A stretch of DNA of 64,000 nucleotides from Perilla frutescens (GCA_026008535.1 BRKX01000017.1:8386501-8450500); one strand, 5' to 3'. Shown: positions 9,538 to 22,418, counted from the first letter of the stretch. Numbers and translations: made by a program. Notes: generated by a model not told the origin, from the letters alone.

Positions 9538-11953
9538 TGTAATACCCCGAAATATTTTAGAGGGTTTTACTCAACTTATGTTACCTGAGGGTAATTTAGG
9601 TAAGAAGTTGGGTCCTTAACGGATTCAAATAAAGGAAAAATCGTAGCCAGAGACATCTATTAAAATTTAATTTGGTCAAAAATTGCTTTAAAAATATGTT
9701 CTGATATTTTTCTCGAGCTGATAGAAAAATTTTCAAGTATCGTGCCAAACATTGAATTTTCCAATTTCGAGTTCAAATGAACACTTGGCACAATTTTAGG
9801 GTGAAAGGTAATAGATTTGGATAACTAAGGCACATCCGTCATTATCCAATTTCTTTTTCAAAATATTATCCTATTCGTAATTATCCTATTCTTTTTCCAT
9901 CATTATCCTATTCCATCATTATCCTCTTTCTTTTATTTGTTATTATCCTATTTATTTTTCTTCTATAAATAGGAGGTTAAGGTTTCATTTTTCATTCATT
10001 TTCAAAATCGAAACGCCGAGCAGCTTCTAGAGAAGGTACGACTCTAGTTTTTTATTTCATTTCCAAAATAGTCATTTTGAAGGTGTCAACGCGTAGATCA
10101 CGAATACGTGATTGAAATGATGACACGACGGACGATCACGATGGAAAATCATCGTGACCGCCGCCAAAAGTCGCCACCACCTTTCAAATCGGTGACTCTT
10201 TCGGGTCATTGAATCAAAAAGTGTCTTTAGGGTTTTATGTTCTATGTATATTTATATACATTTTCCATGTTGTCACTTTTTAATTTCGGGTATATTTTGG
10301 GTATCCGATTATTAAATTGTAGTCTTTTTCAGATCTATCCTTCGTGGATAGCCCTAACGTATTTTTAAGCTCAAAAGTTGTTCCGTGTCAAAATATAGTA
10401 TTTTTATTTAAAGTTTCATATTTTTCCAATGGGCAGATCTTGCGGTATGAATTTATTTGTACCGAGTTAATTTTAGGATACGGGTTTGACCACCCCGTAT
10501 GCCAAAACTTCCAAAAGGGTTTTTCTTTATAAAAATGCCCTGAGTAAAGTTCCCTTAAGAGTCAAAATATTTTGATGATCCGGGTGATGTGTATTAAGAT
10601 AGTAGATTTTATTATATTTACTTCATAGCTAAGAAAGGTTAGATTTTGACCTAATGGTAGTCTTTCATCGAAACTAAGTTGCCGGATAATCTTGTAGGCA
10701 CAGAAGAAGGAGACTTCTAGTTGAGACCAGAATCAGAATCTAGATCTAGCTATTTCAGATCTGATTGCCAGGTGGGTTTTTATTATATAAAAATGTATTT
10801 TCGGGTTATTAAGCCCTGATATTTATAAAATGAATGTGATTGAATATCCAACTCATGACTGTATTTGATGTGCTCTCCTGACTCATGTAAGTCTTACTAC
10901 TGTTTTTGGTGATGAAACTACAATGGTTCACGATATCGAGCCCCAAGCAAACAGGGCAGTGTCCAACCTTAAGCAGCCGGGTTGTGTACACGGACCGACT
11001 CACCGTAAGCGTTCTAGGGGAGAGTGGCGCGCAATGATGGAACTAAAATGATTTAGTATACATGGAATTCACAAATTTTCTGTTTTGAAAGCTTTCCATG
11101 ATATGCTTAAAATATGATTGGATATTCTGTTTTATAAAATGATTGTGAAGGTTTTTCTCAAAAGTACCCACTGAGTGCATTAGTACTCACGCCCAAAATC
11201 ATTTCAAATATTTTCAGGATGAGCTGCGGGATGGTGGACGGCTGTGCTAAGGTTGAAGGGCTATCATTTGATGTATATGTTTCCTTTTCCGCTATGGAGT
11301 CTAACTGAGAACATGCTTCCTTTTGAGTCTGAATAAATGCGCTACGTTCTTTCCGCTTACTCTGATTATTGTTACGGAGTGTTCGGTTCTCTGAATCCCG
11401 TTTTCTTTACTGTTATGGAGTGTTCGGTTCTCCGAATCCCATTTTCTTTATTGTTACGGAGTGTTCGGTTCTCCGAATCCCGTTTACTTTTTGTCCCTGA
11501 CAGGCGAAAGCCTGGCATTTATTTACTTTCTTTATTCAGACAGGCGCGAGCCTGGCTTTACATTGTTTTCCATGTCAAGGCAAAAGCCTGGCTTTATATT
11601 GCTTTCACGACAGGCGGGAGCCTGGCATCTCTTTACTTCAAGTATTTGGACAGTCATCAGTCTGGCCTTTTTCATGCCTAACCTATTAACAGTTAACCTT
11701 TGAACTGTTATTATTTACATTGAAGTTTGCCTTTGTTATTCTTTCTTGGGTTCATCCTAAGAGTTATGGTATCTGGTTTGAGTCATTTCATACGCTTTAA
11801 AAGCGTGGATTGATCCAATTATAGAGGTTATGCTGCCCAAAGTTTTAGGGCACTAACCCTATTTCTATGATTGCTTCTGTTCAACAACCCCTTCCCCCTT
11901 CCCCCAAGTAGCGCACCGGTCCCCTGCCCTTCTCCCGGGATCGGGGCGTTACA
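9538..11953 (+). repeat. Chromovirus-derivative LTR 2 (central)
   Basis: 2416 bp copy shared by the two interiors. It differs from LTR 1 by a handful of substitutions (for example near 10065, 10951, 11345 and 11392). It serves as the 3' LTR of the first unit and the 5' LTR of the second. Confidence 0.95.
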
Positions 11954-13358
11954 GAGTGGTATCAGAGCAGGCTGCAACTCTGCAGGCCTGTCATATTATT
12001 GATTGAGTCAAGTTCTCAATGTATTCTCTTAATTGATTATCTGATAGCCCTAGCACGTCGCCTGCACCGCACTCATCTGCTTCAAAAAGAAAGGTACATG
12101 AGTTAAAATATTTTTGAGATTCAATGATGTTTACTGATTTCAAAAAAGGAAATGTGGATAAGGACCATTCTCCACTTTGATGGTATTTATGAAAAGTCGC
12201 GCCAATGATGGTTTTGAAAGGATAATGGTATCATTTTGGACTATGTGTCCATATGATCATGGTTATGAATAAAAGGGACTCTTGTCCATGATGGTAAAAT
12301 TATGGGACTTTGTGCCCAGATGGTACTAAATGATTATTTTGAATGTGACTATTGGTCCATTATGTTTGAAATGAAATATGATATTTTAAATGGGACTATA
12401 TGTCCATGATATGTTCTCAAAGAAAGTGTGATGATAGTAATCAATGCCCTATGATTAGAAATGTGATAATGTGGAAGTGATTGGAAATGTGAGAATGTTA
12501 AAGTGATGGAAATCCAGAATGCTTATGCAGATGGAATGTGAACATAGAATGATTTGATTGAGAATGTAGATGAACATAGCTAGCTGTGATTTATTCACAA
12601 GATTGGATTTTAAGTTGATGGTTGTTAAGATTCTTGTGGAACATAGGTTGATTAAGTTTTTTTCCACGTTCAGGATTATGAGCCCACATGGATTGGTTCC
12701 ACTGAAATGTGTCAATTTGTTATGATGTGAAATTTCAAAAGAATGTATTATGTCATGTTTGGATTTAATCCTACATGAAAGAGGGTTCACGGCAAGGCCG
12801 TGGTTCGCCTATGGTTTTAATGGGATGTCTGGGACATCTGGATTCCGGTTCAACCGAGAATCTAATGAATGATTATAAAGAACAAATTGACTAAAAAGGT
12901 GGGAACGATTATGTAGTGCCTTGTAGTCTTGAATGTAGAAAGAACTTAGAATGGATAAATATATTCTTTTAGATGGCTTGAGTTATATGGATTTCTAGGA
13001 AATGTCGTTCGCGTGCATATATGCATTTGAGGAGCATGTTGGGAGAATTTTTATGTCGATGAAGAATCGCGATAGATAGATCCGTTCTCGCTGCATCTAC
13101 TTTTATACGTTTTTGATCAAGGAGCAAGGACAAGTGCAAGACTAGATGTCTCAAGTTCAGCGTGACGTATACGATGATCGAGCTAGATAATATGTTTTGA
13201 TTCAGGTAGATCGATATCTATTCTCTCTCTTTCCCTCTTTTCTCGACTCAAAGGATGATGCTAAAGAATATTCGAAGAAAAATGCAGAGAAGAACATATG
13301 AAGAATTATGCGCATCAAGTTAAAGTGGACCAAGGCAGAGTATACGTCTTAGTAAGAT

Positions 13359-13733
13359 TTGCGACACGAGATAAATAGTGTTTTGGCTAGGAATGATGAG
13401 GTGGTTTATAAACTAGTCATGTTGCTGATTCTAGCTAAGGTTCATAATGTGATTGATGTCTCAATGTTGAGAAAGTATGTGTTTGATACTAAACACGTTA
13501 TAAAGAATGAAGAGATAGTCCTGAATCAGGATTTATCATATGAAGAAAAACCAGAGGCTATTCTTGACCAAAAGGTCCAAAAATTACGGAACAAACAGAT
13601 ATCACTGGTGAAAGTCCTATGGAATAACCATGGGAGAGAGGAAGCTACCTGGGAGCTTGAAAGCAGAATCAAGGAGTTGTACCCTGATTTACCCTATAGA
13701 GGTACGCAAATTTCGGGACGAAATTTTTATTAA
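13359..13733 (+). pseudogene. Integrase C-terminus with chromodomain, second unit
   Basis: Exact positional copy (plus 4207) of the remnant in the first unit, encoding the same 124 residues. The one difference I noticed in the interior is C to A near 13602 (cagatctcac versus cagatatcac), which is silent. The near identity shows the duplication of the unit is recent. Confidence 0.85.
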
Positions 13734-13744
13734 GGAGGGTAGAA

Positions 13745-16160
13745 TGTAATACCCCGAAATATTTTAGAGGGTTTTACTCAACTTATGTTACCTGAGGGTA
13801 ATTTAGGTAAGAAGTTGGGTCCTTAACGGATTCAAATAAAGGAAAAATCGTAGCCAGAGACATCTATTAAAATTTAATTTGGTCAAAAATTGCTTTAAAA
13901 ATATGTTCTGATATTTTTCTCGAGCTGATAGAAAAATTTTCAAGTATCGTGCCAAACATTGAATTTTCCAATTTCGAGTTCAAATGAACACTTGGCACAA
14001 TTTTAGGGTGAAAGGTAATAGATTTGGATAACTAAGGCACATCCGTCATTATCCAATTTCTTTTTCAAAATATTATCCTATTCGTAATTATCCTATTCTT
14101 TTTCCATCATTATCCTATTCCATCATTATCCTCTTTCTTTTATTTGTTATTATCCTATTTATTTTTCTTCTATAAATAGGAGGTTAAGGTTTCATTTTTC
14201 ATTCATTTTCAAAATCGAAACGCCGAGCAGCTTCTAGAGAAGGTACGACTCTAGTTTCTTATTTCATTTCCGAAATAGTCATTTTGAAGGTGTCAACGCG
14301 TAGATCACGAATACGTGATTGAAATGATGACACGACGGACGATCACGATGGAAAATCATCGTGACCGCCGCCAAAAGTCGCCACCACCTTTCAAATCGGT
14401 GACTCTTTCGGGTCATTGAATCAAAAGGTGTCTTTAGGGTTTTATGTTCTATGTATATTTATATACATTTTCCATGTTGTCACTTTTTAATTTCGGGTAT
14501 ATTTTGGGTATCCGATTATTAAATTGTAGTCTTTTTCAGATCTATCCTTCGTGGATAGCCCTAACGTATTTTTAAGCTCAAAAGTTGTTCCGTGTCAAAA
14601 TATAGTATTTTTATTTAAAGTTTCATATTTTTCCAATGGGCAGATCTTGCGGTATGAATTTATTTGTACCGAGTTAATTTTAGGATACGGGTTTGACCAC
14701 CCCGTATGCCAAAACTTCCAAAAGGGTTTTTCTTTATAAAAATGCCCTGAGTAAAGTTCCCTTAAGAGTCAAAATATTTTGATGATCCGGGTGATGTGTA
14801 TTAAGATAGTAGATTTTATTATATTTACTTCATAGCTAAGAAAGGTTAGATTTTGACCTAATGGTAGTCTTTCATCGAAACTAAGTTGCCGGATAATCTT
14901 GTAGGCACAGAAGAAGGAGACTTCTAGTTGAGACCAGAATCAGAATCTAGATCTAGCTATTTCAGATCTGATTGCCAGGTGGGTTTTTATTATATAAAAA
15001 TGTATTTTCGGGTTATTAAGCCCTGATATTTATAAAATGAATGTGATTGAATATCCAACTCATGACTGTATTTGATGTGCTCTCCTGACTCATGTAAGTC
15101 TTACTACTGTTTTTGGTGATGAAACTACAATGGTTCACGATATCGAGCCCCAAGCAAACAGGGCAGTGTCCAACCTTAAGCAGCCGGGTTGTGTACACGG
15201 ACCGACTCACCGTAAGCGTTCTAGGGGAGAGTGGCGCGCAATGATGGAACTAAAATGATTTAGTATACATGGAATTCACAAATTTTCTGTTTTGAAAGCT
15301 TTCCATGATATGCTTAAAATATGATTGGATATTCTGTTTTATAAAATGATTGTGAAGGTTTTTCTCAAAAGTACCCACTGAGTGCATTAGTACTCACGCC
15401 CAAAATCATTTCAAATATTTTCAGGATGAGCTGAGGGATGGTGGACGGCTGTGCTAAGGTTGAAGGGCTATCATTTGATGTATATGTTTCCTTTTCCGCT
15501 ATGGAGTCTAACTGAGAACATGCTTCCTTTTGAGTCTGAATAAATGCGCTACGTTCTTTCCGCTTACTCTGATTATTGTTACGGAGTGTTCGGTTCTCCG
15601 AATCCCGTTTTCTTTACTGTTATGGAGTGTTCGGTTCTCCGAATCCCATTTTCTTTATTGTTACGGAGTGTTCGGTTCTCCGAATCCCGTTTACTTTTTG
15701 TCCCTGACAGGCGAAAGCCTGGCATTTATTTACTTTCCTTATTCAGACAGGCGCGAGCCTGGCTTTACATTGTTTTCCATGTCAAGGCAAAAGCCTGGCT
15801 TTATATTGCTTTCACGACAGGCGGGAGCCTGGCATCTCTTTACTTCAAGTATTTGGACAGTCATCAGTCTGGCCTTTTTCATGCCTAACCTATTAACAGT
15901 TAACCTTTGAACTGTTATTATTTACATTGAAGTTTGCCTTTGTTATTCTTTCTTGGGTTCATGCTAAGAGTCATGGTATCTGGTTTGAGTCATTTCATAC
16001 GCTTTAAAAGCGTGGATTGATCCAATTATAGAGGTTATGCTGCCCAAATTTTTAGGGCACTAACCCTATTTCTATGATTGCTTCTGTTCAACAACCCCTT
16101 CCCCCTTCCCCCAAGTAGCGCACCGGTCCCCTGCCCTTCTCCTGGGATCGGGGCGTTACA
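13745..16160 (+). repeat. Chromovirus-derivative LTR 3
   Basis: 2416 bp, followed directly by the right copy of the target duplication (ATTAG, 16161-16165). It has its own private substitutions (for example near 14257, 14427, 15434 and 16050). Confidence 0.95.
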
Positions 16161-16165
16161 ATTAG

Positions 16166-17771
16166 TTTGGGTGAATCTTCAGATTTCCCTGAAGGACTAA
16201 ATGAGTTGGATCCCAGGACCTATGACGAAGCGATCCAAGATAAAGATGTTGATTCTTGGAAATCTGCAATGGAATCTGAGATTGGATCCATGGATCACAA
16301 TCAAGTCTGGGAGCTTATAGAACCACAAGATGGGGTAAAACCCATTGGCTGTAAGTGGGTCTACAAGTGCAAGAGAGGACCTGACGGGAAGGTTGAAACC
16401 TTCAAGGCAAGATTGGTGGTGAAAGGGTTCACTTAGAAAGAAGGGATCGATTATGAGGAAACCTTTTCACCGGTAGCCCTGCTTAAGTCAATCCGGATTC
16501 TCTTGTCAATTGCCACTCATTTAGATTATGTGATTTGGCAGATGGATGTCAAGATAGCTTTCCTGAATGGAAGTCTTGAGGAAAACATCCACATGAAGCA
16601 GCCAGAGGGTTTCATTGCTAAAGGCCAAGAGCACTTAATGTGCAAGCTTAAGAGATCCATTTATGGACTTAAGCAGGCGTCAAGGTCTTGGAACATCCAT
16701 TTTTATGAGGTTATCCAGTCATATGGATTCGTGCAAAGTCCGGATAAGAGCTGCGTGTACAAGAAGTGTGACGAAAACGTGGTGGCTTTCTTCGTGCTAT
16801 ATGTTGATGATATCTTACTTATTGGAAATATTAAGAAAGTATTATCTAACATAAAGGTGCGGTTGTCCAAGCAGTTCGATATAAAAGATCTGGGAGAAGC
16901 CGGACACATCCTTGGCATCAAGATAATTTGAGATCGCCAGAAAAGGATGTTGTGCCTATCCCAGGTGACATATATCAACACAGTGCAAGCTAGATTCAAT
17001 ATGTAGGATTCCAAGAAAGGTTTCATACCTTTTAGGTATGGAATTCATCTATCCAAGAAGATGTGTCCCCACACGCAGGCTGAGATAGATGAGATGAAGG
17101 GAGTTCCATATACTTCGGCTGTGGGAAGCCTTATGTATGCTATGCTATGCACTAGACTTGATATATGCTATGCCGTAGGCATGGTTAGCAGATATTAGTC
17201 GAACCCTGGACAAGGCCACTGGACTGTGGTAAAGAATATTCTCAAATACCTGAAAAGGACTCGAGATTATATACCGGTATGCTGCTCTGATAGTCTAGTG
17301 CCTTTGGGTTATACGGACTCAGATTTTCAATCCGATAAAGATTAGAGTAAATCTACCTCGGGCTACGTGTTTACCTTAGGAGGCGGGGCCATTGCATGGA
17401 GGAGCATAAAGCAGAAATGCATTGCGGATTCCACCATGGAGGCTAAATATGTAGTTGCCTCTGAGGCTACAAAAGAGGTCGTCTAGCTCAAAAGCTTCTT
17501 GTTGGACTTGAGCGTGGTACCTGATTTTCCTAAGAGTATCACAGTTTATTGTGATAACTCGGGTGCAGTAGCAAATTCGAAGGAACCCAGAGCCCATAAG
17601 ATAAGTAAACACATAGAGAGAAAGTACCATCCTATACGAGAAATCCTTAAGAGAGGAGATGTGGCAGTGGTCAAGATTGCATCGGAGGACAATTTGGCTG
17701 ATCCATTCATGAAGAGCCTTCCAGCTAAGACCTTCTATGGTCACGTGGAGAAAATGGGACATGTATCCTGA
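16166..17771 (+). pseudogene. Copia-1 reverse transcriptase-RNase H (3' part)
   Basis: Continuation of the Copia-1 pol frame on the right of the inserted chromovirus array. The RT_2 family start (SWKSAMESE, about 16255) is followed by CKWVYKCK, QMDVKIAFLNG, the YGLKQASR motif and the catalytic YVDD at 16800-16811. RNase H follows with CDNSGA (about 17551) and the tail DNLADPFMKSL (about 17690). Stops at about 16435, 16929 and several later sites, mostly at positions where relatives carry Gln, Arg or Trp, show it is non-functional. It ends near 17771, where the sequence becomes Athila. Confidence 0.87.
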
Positions 17772-18946
17772 GTATTCGTCCAAGAAACAAAAAAACTTGT
17801 TTCCTGCGAGTATCTCCAACATTTGGTCAATAAAAGGAAGTGGGAAATGATCCTTCCGCGTGACCGTGTTCAGCTTCTAGTAGTCAATGCAAACTCTCCA
17901 GCCAGTTTGCAGTCGTGTGGGCACAAGTTCTCCCTTCTCATTTTTCACAACTTGAATGCCCGACTTCTTGGGCACAACATGGATTGGACTGACCCACTTG
18001 CTGTCTGAAATTGGGTATATAATGCCCTGGTCCAGCAGCTTAATTATTTCTTTTAGTACCACATTCTTCATCACCGGATTGAGCTTTCTTTGTGGATCAT
18101 GAATGGGCTTTGCATCATCTTCCAACAAAATCTTGTGCATGCAAACCGCTGGACTAATGTCCTTTATATCTGCCAAAGTTCATCCGAGTGCCTCCTTGTA
18201 CAGTCTCAACAATCTCAAAAGACAGTCCTCATCAGCTTGATTCAACCCCGCACTTATGATTACAGGGAGAGTCTCATTATCTCCCAAATACGCATACTTC
18301 AAATGTCTTGGTAATGCCTTCAGTTCCAGCGTGGGCGCTTTGATAATAGAAGGCATCAACTTATCATCATTTCTCCGAATGTGCACACCATAATCCACAC
18401 AGCCATATGACATTTCTTCTAATGAGTATAGCATCACAATTCCTTACTCGATGCCATCATCTTCTTCCAGAGCATCCTGGTCAGTCAGTCCATCCCACAA
18501 TGCCCATTCCAATGGCTCTCTGTTGCTCACCATGGATAAGGTAGATCGACTCGGGTGACGAAAGGTATTCACAAAACTGTAATTCTCTGTATCTGGGGGT
18601 GCTTTAATGCTTCGAATATGTTGAATGTCACTATCTCCCCATCAAACTCACACGTTAGTGTGTCCTTGTCCACATCAATCTTGGTCCGAGTTGTCTTCAT
18701 GAAAGGCATTCCTAGCAATAAAAATGAAGATTTTGAAGTTGCTGTGCCCATGTCAAACACATAAAAATCTGCTGGGAATATAAGCTCATCTACTTTGACC
18801 AATACATCTTCGATCAAGCCTTCTGAATAAACATTAGATCGGTCAGCTAACTGAATGACCACACGTGTCTCCTTCAAAGGTCCAGTCTTCAATTCTTTAA
18901 ACACCGACAGGGGCATTACATTGATTGATGCCCCCAAATCCAGCAT
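17766..18946 (-). pseudogene. Athila protease and N-terminal reverse transcriptase
   Basis: Read on the minus strand. The protease core MLDLGASINVMP starts at 18946. The linker LPVIISAGL lies about 18260, then the RT start: HKILLEDDAKP, WVSPIHVVPKK (about 17965) and GWRVCIDY (about 17880), followed after a stop by KLNTVTRKDHFPLPFIDQM and FLDEYSGY (about 17770). The catalytic YVDD region is not present because the element ends here. A frameshift separates protease from the RT part (between 18437 and 18569), and stops lie near 18177 and 17874. Confidence 0.85.
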
Positions 18947-18969
18947 GGCCTTTTCAACTTTTTTTTGTC

Positions 18970-20649
18970 TCCGATAATGTAAGGAATCATGAACATCCCT
19001 GGATCATCACACTTCTTAGGTAACTTCCTTTATATAACAGCCGATACATTCTCCCCAACTAAGAACCTCGCATCATTATTGAATCGCACCTTTATGGTGC
19101 AAAGTTCTTTTAGAAACCGGGCATACCGCGATACTTGTTTGATTGCCTCAATTAGTGGAATATTGATCTTCACTTTACTAAATACCTTTAGCATCTCTCT
19201 GGTTTTCTCTTCTCTTCTATTCTGTGCCAATCTCCCTGGAAAGGGAGGTTTCTGTCTCTCTGAAATGGACACTTTGGCAGGCTGCTTCACTTCCGGGATG
19301 GGCACAGGATCAGTCTGTTCAGCTTCTTGTGCCTCGTCCTCTGTGGGAATATTTTCAACTTCTTCTTCCAAGGGCACATCGTCCTTCTCTTCTCTTAGCC
19401 TGACCATCTCCGGAAGCTTTTTTCCACTCCTCAATGCTACTGCATTCACTTGCTCTCTCGGGTTTTCAACTTGGGAAGACAACTTCCCATTTTTCTCTTC
19501 CATCTTGTGCATGGCTTGAGCCAACTGATTGATTTGCTTGCTCATATGCGAGAGACCAGCTCGAGTCTCTTGCTTGAACTTCTCATTCTCGTTAGCCATG
19601 GTAAACACGAGATCTTCCAGCCTTTGCTTTCTTTTCTCCTATGGTGGCGGTAATGAGCGTGCAGGATGCCCATCCTCTGGCCTTCTCCATCTGAAATTTT
19701 CACGGTCTCTCCAGCCAGGGTTATAAGTCTGGGAATTTGGATCATATCTTCTGGAATGCCCATTCTGGCCACCTACAACATTTACTTCTTCCACTGCGTC
19801 TTGTAGAGTGGGGCATTCATCAGTGAAATGAAGTACACTCTTGCATACTCCACAAGGTCTGGGCTTTTTTGCCATGCTCACACCAGACAAGATCATTTCA
19901 ATTTTGTCACACAATCTGTCAATTCTGCTGTCTTTGTCCGGTGCCCTCTCTGATTCACTAACAATCCAAATGCCCTCTCTGCCGAAGTCTCGGTTGTCTT
20001 CAGCCATCTCCGTGAGAATTCTAAATGCTTCAACAGGCTGCTTGTTCAGTATAGACCCTCCACATGAGGCATTCATGATTGTCCTCTCATGTGGTCTCAA
20101 TCCTCCAACAAAATACTGAATTAGATCGTGTTCAGTAATCTGGTGCTGTGGGCATTTCGCCAGCATCGCCTGAAATCTTCCCCAGTAGTCATAGAAACGT
20201 TCATTAGTTCCCATCTTCAGGCTGCATATCCTTCTTCTCATTTCATGCACTCTGGATGCTGGGAAATATTTCTCCAAAAACTTTTGTTGAACTTGTCGCC
20301 ATGTGGTCACAGCACTAGTCGGCAATGTGTACAGCCAGTCCCGTGCCCCATCCTGAAGAGTGAAAGGGAATGAGACCAACCGTACATACTCTTCTTGTCC
20401 ATGATTGGATGGTTGAGTCTGACAAACCATCTCAAAATCTTACAAGTGTCTTTGTGGATCCTCTCTGGGTATTCCGTGGAACTTTGGCAAGATTTGGATA
20501 AAGTTTGCATGAATATCCCAGTTCTGAGTCACAACTGGGAGTGTAATGCCCATCGGGCGCAGATTCATATTGGTCGGGAAGACCAATTGCCTTAGAGTCC
20601 TGTTATCCTCCACATCTCCATTTGTGGAATTTTCATTTGCTACGGCCAT
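18970..20649 (-). pseudogene. Athila gag
   Basis: The frame starts at the ATG whose first base is 20649 (product begins MAVANENSTNG). The Retrotrans_gag-type core lies about 20370-20060, with FPFTLQDGARDWLY, FLEKYFPASR, YFVGGLRPHERTIMN and the conserved ending CGGSILNKQP. A cysteine cluster (CGVC...CPTLQDAVEE) lies about 19850-19790. An acidic, E-rich linker leads toward protease, with KINIPLIEAI and FLVGENVSAVI near 19170-19035. Only three in-frame stops interrupt it (20440, 19636 and 19030). A run of eight or so T at 18957-18965 then marks the frameshift into protease. Confidence 0.87.
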
Positions 20650-20890
20650 ATTGATGTTGTGGCCATTCTCAAACTATTCTTCCTCCCCGTGCCCTGCATT
20701 TCCTCGATTTTCTGGTGGTGGTGTGAGCTCACGAGGTCTGTTTGCAGCTCGTCATGCCCTCTTCACTGCTGTCCTGTTTTTCCTCAAAGTTTTCTCTATC
20801 TCCGGATCGTACAATAGAGTTTCTTCTGAAGAGCTCCTGGGCATCAACTTCCAGACACACCAGCTTGGAACGTAAAATCACTAAAAATCA
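20650..20890 (-). other. Athila leader between primer site and gag
   Basis: About 240 bp between the primer site and the gag ATG on the minus strand. No separate gene is seen. Confidence 0.55.
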
Positions 20891-20910
20891 TCTCCCCGGC
20901 AACGGCGCTA
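20891..20910 (-). other. Athila primer binding site (tRNA-Asp type)
   Basis: On the minus strand this reads TAGCGCCGTTGCCGGGGAGA. Athila and relatives use TGGCGCCGTTGCCGGGGA, complementary to tRNA-Asp; here one base (G to A) has changed. It marks the inner edge of the 5' LTR. Confidence 0.85.
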
Positions 20911-21191
20911 ATTTTAACACGCAGTCATTTCGCGCTCAAAATGAATTTATATGCTCATGTGCCCACAGTGAGCGTAGCTAGCTATGAGTAAGGGTCGATC
21001 CCATAGAGAGCTGATGCGATCTTACTTTCGAGTCACCAATCACAAAAAGGGGGTTTGGTACCGTGGTCAGAACAAATGGAAATTAAATCTGCAAAAATAA
21101 ACCAGAGAGATATCAAATAATAAAAGGTTCCGGAACTTGAACTAGAATCCAGTTTAACTTACACTCACTCGATCATGGGCACAATGATTTT
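20911..21191 (-). repeat. Athila 5' LTR, part nearest the primer site
   Basis: First piece of the split LTR, ending at the target duplication ATTTT (21187-21191) of Gy1. It continues at 24985. Confidence 0.75.
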
Positions 21192-22400
21192 TGATACGTC
21201 CACGAAAAGCCTTGAAGAACTTAATTTGTAGCTGCAAATACGTGGCCCATTTACACGACTTCGAGCAATACAATTGCAAGGATTTTACCAAGCATTTGTA
21301 TGTAAGAAGTTCGAAGATGACAAAGGAGTTGAGAGCAACCCCAAGATTGTTACTTTGTTAACAATCAAAGATTGGAGATCAAGATTTGAAGAATAATACA
21401 TGAAGATGATGATCGCGTCAAGTTGAACGTGCATGGCCAAGTTCACGTTCAAATTATATGCATGGAGTTTTTTTCAGCCCTATTTAATTAATTAGACAAT
21501 AGTATTAATTTATACTATGGTATTTAATTAATTAGATCAGATTTTATCTATTTTATTTATGTAATTTTCGTGTATAATTAATTAGGGTTGACTAGAATTG
21601 TATTTAAGGAAATTTTCTACCTTGAATAGAATTCTAGTTTAGGGAACTTCCTAGTATAGTTAGAGATCCCTTTTGGATCAGTTTTTAGGCCTTTTTTTAT
21701 GCATATTTCCATCCCCCTTAGCCTTATAAATAGGGGAACCATGATACATTGTTACTTTAGACATTATTGAAGTTATTTTGCTTTTGCATCCAATTGTATC
21801 TCAAATTTTATATTCTTTTGATTGTTTTCCATCAAGAAAATTATCATTCTTAAAATTAGCACATTTAAGTCTTATTCAAGGGTATTGTTTAATCCACTTG
21901 AGGGATTAACCGGTATTCGCTAATCGAAGATCAACTTGGAGATTTCAACATTGGATACGTTCGAGATTCAAGGAGGCTATCGGGTTGTGATTCATCTCAA
22001 CATCACCAACCGTCCAACACAATACTCGACGTCATCCATCCAGCCCCAAGACGTTCATCGCCATTCAGCCCCAAGATCGAGATTTCTATTTTGTTCCATC
22101 CAATTCGTAAGTTCGTTCTATCCATAACATATCCTATCTACCGAAGCCCTTCTTCACCATCACCACACGATTTCTAAACCTAAATTCCAGCCCTTAAACC
22201 GCCACCTTTCATCCTTAATATCTTGGTTTTGTGTTACATAGTTCGTGTCATTATCTAGGTATTTAATTGTCTAGATTAGCTTGTTTTATTTGTTTAGTTG
22301 AGTCGGATTGAAACCCTTCATTAGTTGACGTGTTTCGATTCTTAGAATTCTTACGCTACGTTTCTAGATTCATTCTAGATTAATTGTCCGGGTCGTATCA
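21192..22400 (+). repeat. Gy1 5' LTR
   Basis: TGATACGTCC...GGTCGTATCA. The TATA box CTTATAAATAG is at 21723-21733. The first ~150 bp also encodes the LTR tail peptide described in the findings, here interrupted by stops. Confidence 0.9.
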
Positions 22401-22405
22401 TATTT

Positions 22406-22418
22406 TGGCATCAGAGCC
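22406..22418 (+). other. Gy1 primer binding site, variant
   Basis: TGGCATCAGAGCC, five bases after the LTR. Compared with the tRNA-iMet match it has C in place of T at position 4. Gy4 has the same variant. Confidence 0.8.

Larger units (their letters stand above)
5331..16160 (+). mobile_element. Three-LTR tandem array of a Tekay/Del-type chromovirus deletion derivative
   Basis: Structure LTR-interior-LTR-interior-LTR with an exact 4207 bp period. The LTRs are 5331-7746, 9538-11953 and 13745-16160 (each 2416 bp, starting TGTAATACCCC and ending GGCGTTACA). The interiors are 7747-9537 and 11954-13744. The array is flanked by the 5 bp duplication ATTAG (5326-5330 and 16161-16165), so one integration is marked, not two. 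Each interior keeps the primer site, a chromodomain-bearing integrase tail and the polypurine tract, but no gag, protease, RT or RNase H. The LTRs differ at only about a dozen sites by eye, so the array is young. Extra copies most likely came from unequal recombination between LTRs. Confidence 0.93.
244..17771 (+). mobile_element. Copia-1: Ty1/copia retrotransposon, split and 3'-truncated
   Basis: A plus-strand copia element in the order 5' LTR, primer site, long leader, gag, protease, integrase, reverse transcriptase, RNase H, which is the copia order (integrase before RT). The coding part is cut at 5330 and resumes at 16166, the gap being a chromovirus-derivative insertion flanked by ATTAG. 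The 3' end is missing: after the RNase H tail the sequence changes at about 17760-17772 into minus-strand Athila RT, so no polypurine tract or 3' LTR remains. Many in-frame stops and an integrase deletion show it is dead. It is the oldest layer in the left third of the window. The lineage within copia is not assigned. Confidence 0.88.

Noticed and set aside
17376..17822. A 148-codon minus-strand frame as one gene
   Set aside because: Only its first part (to about 17766) is Athila RT. The rest is the antisense of Copia-1 RNase H, joined by the chimeric border.
18989..19519. Long plus-strand open frames in the Athila region
   Set aside because: Ser/Phe-rich antisense shadows of the gag frame, which has clear family motifs on the minus strand.
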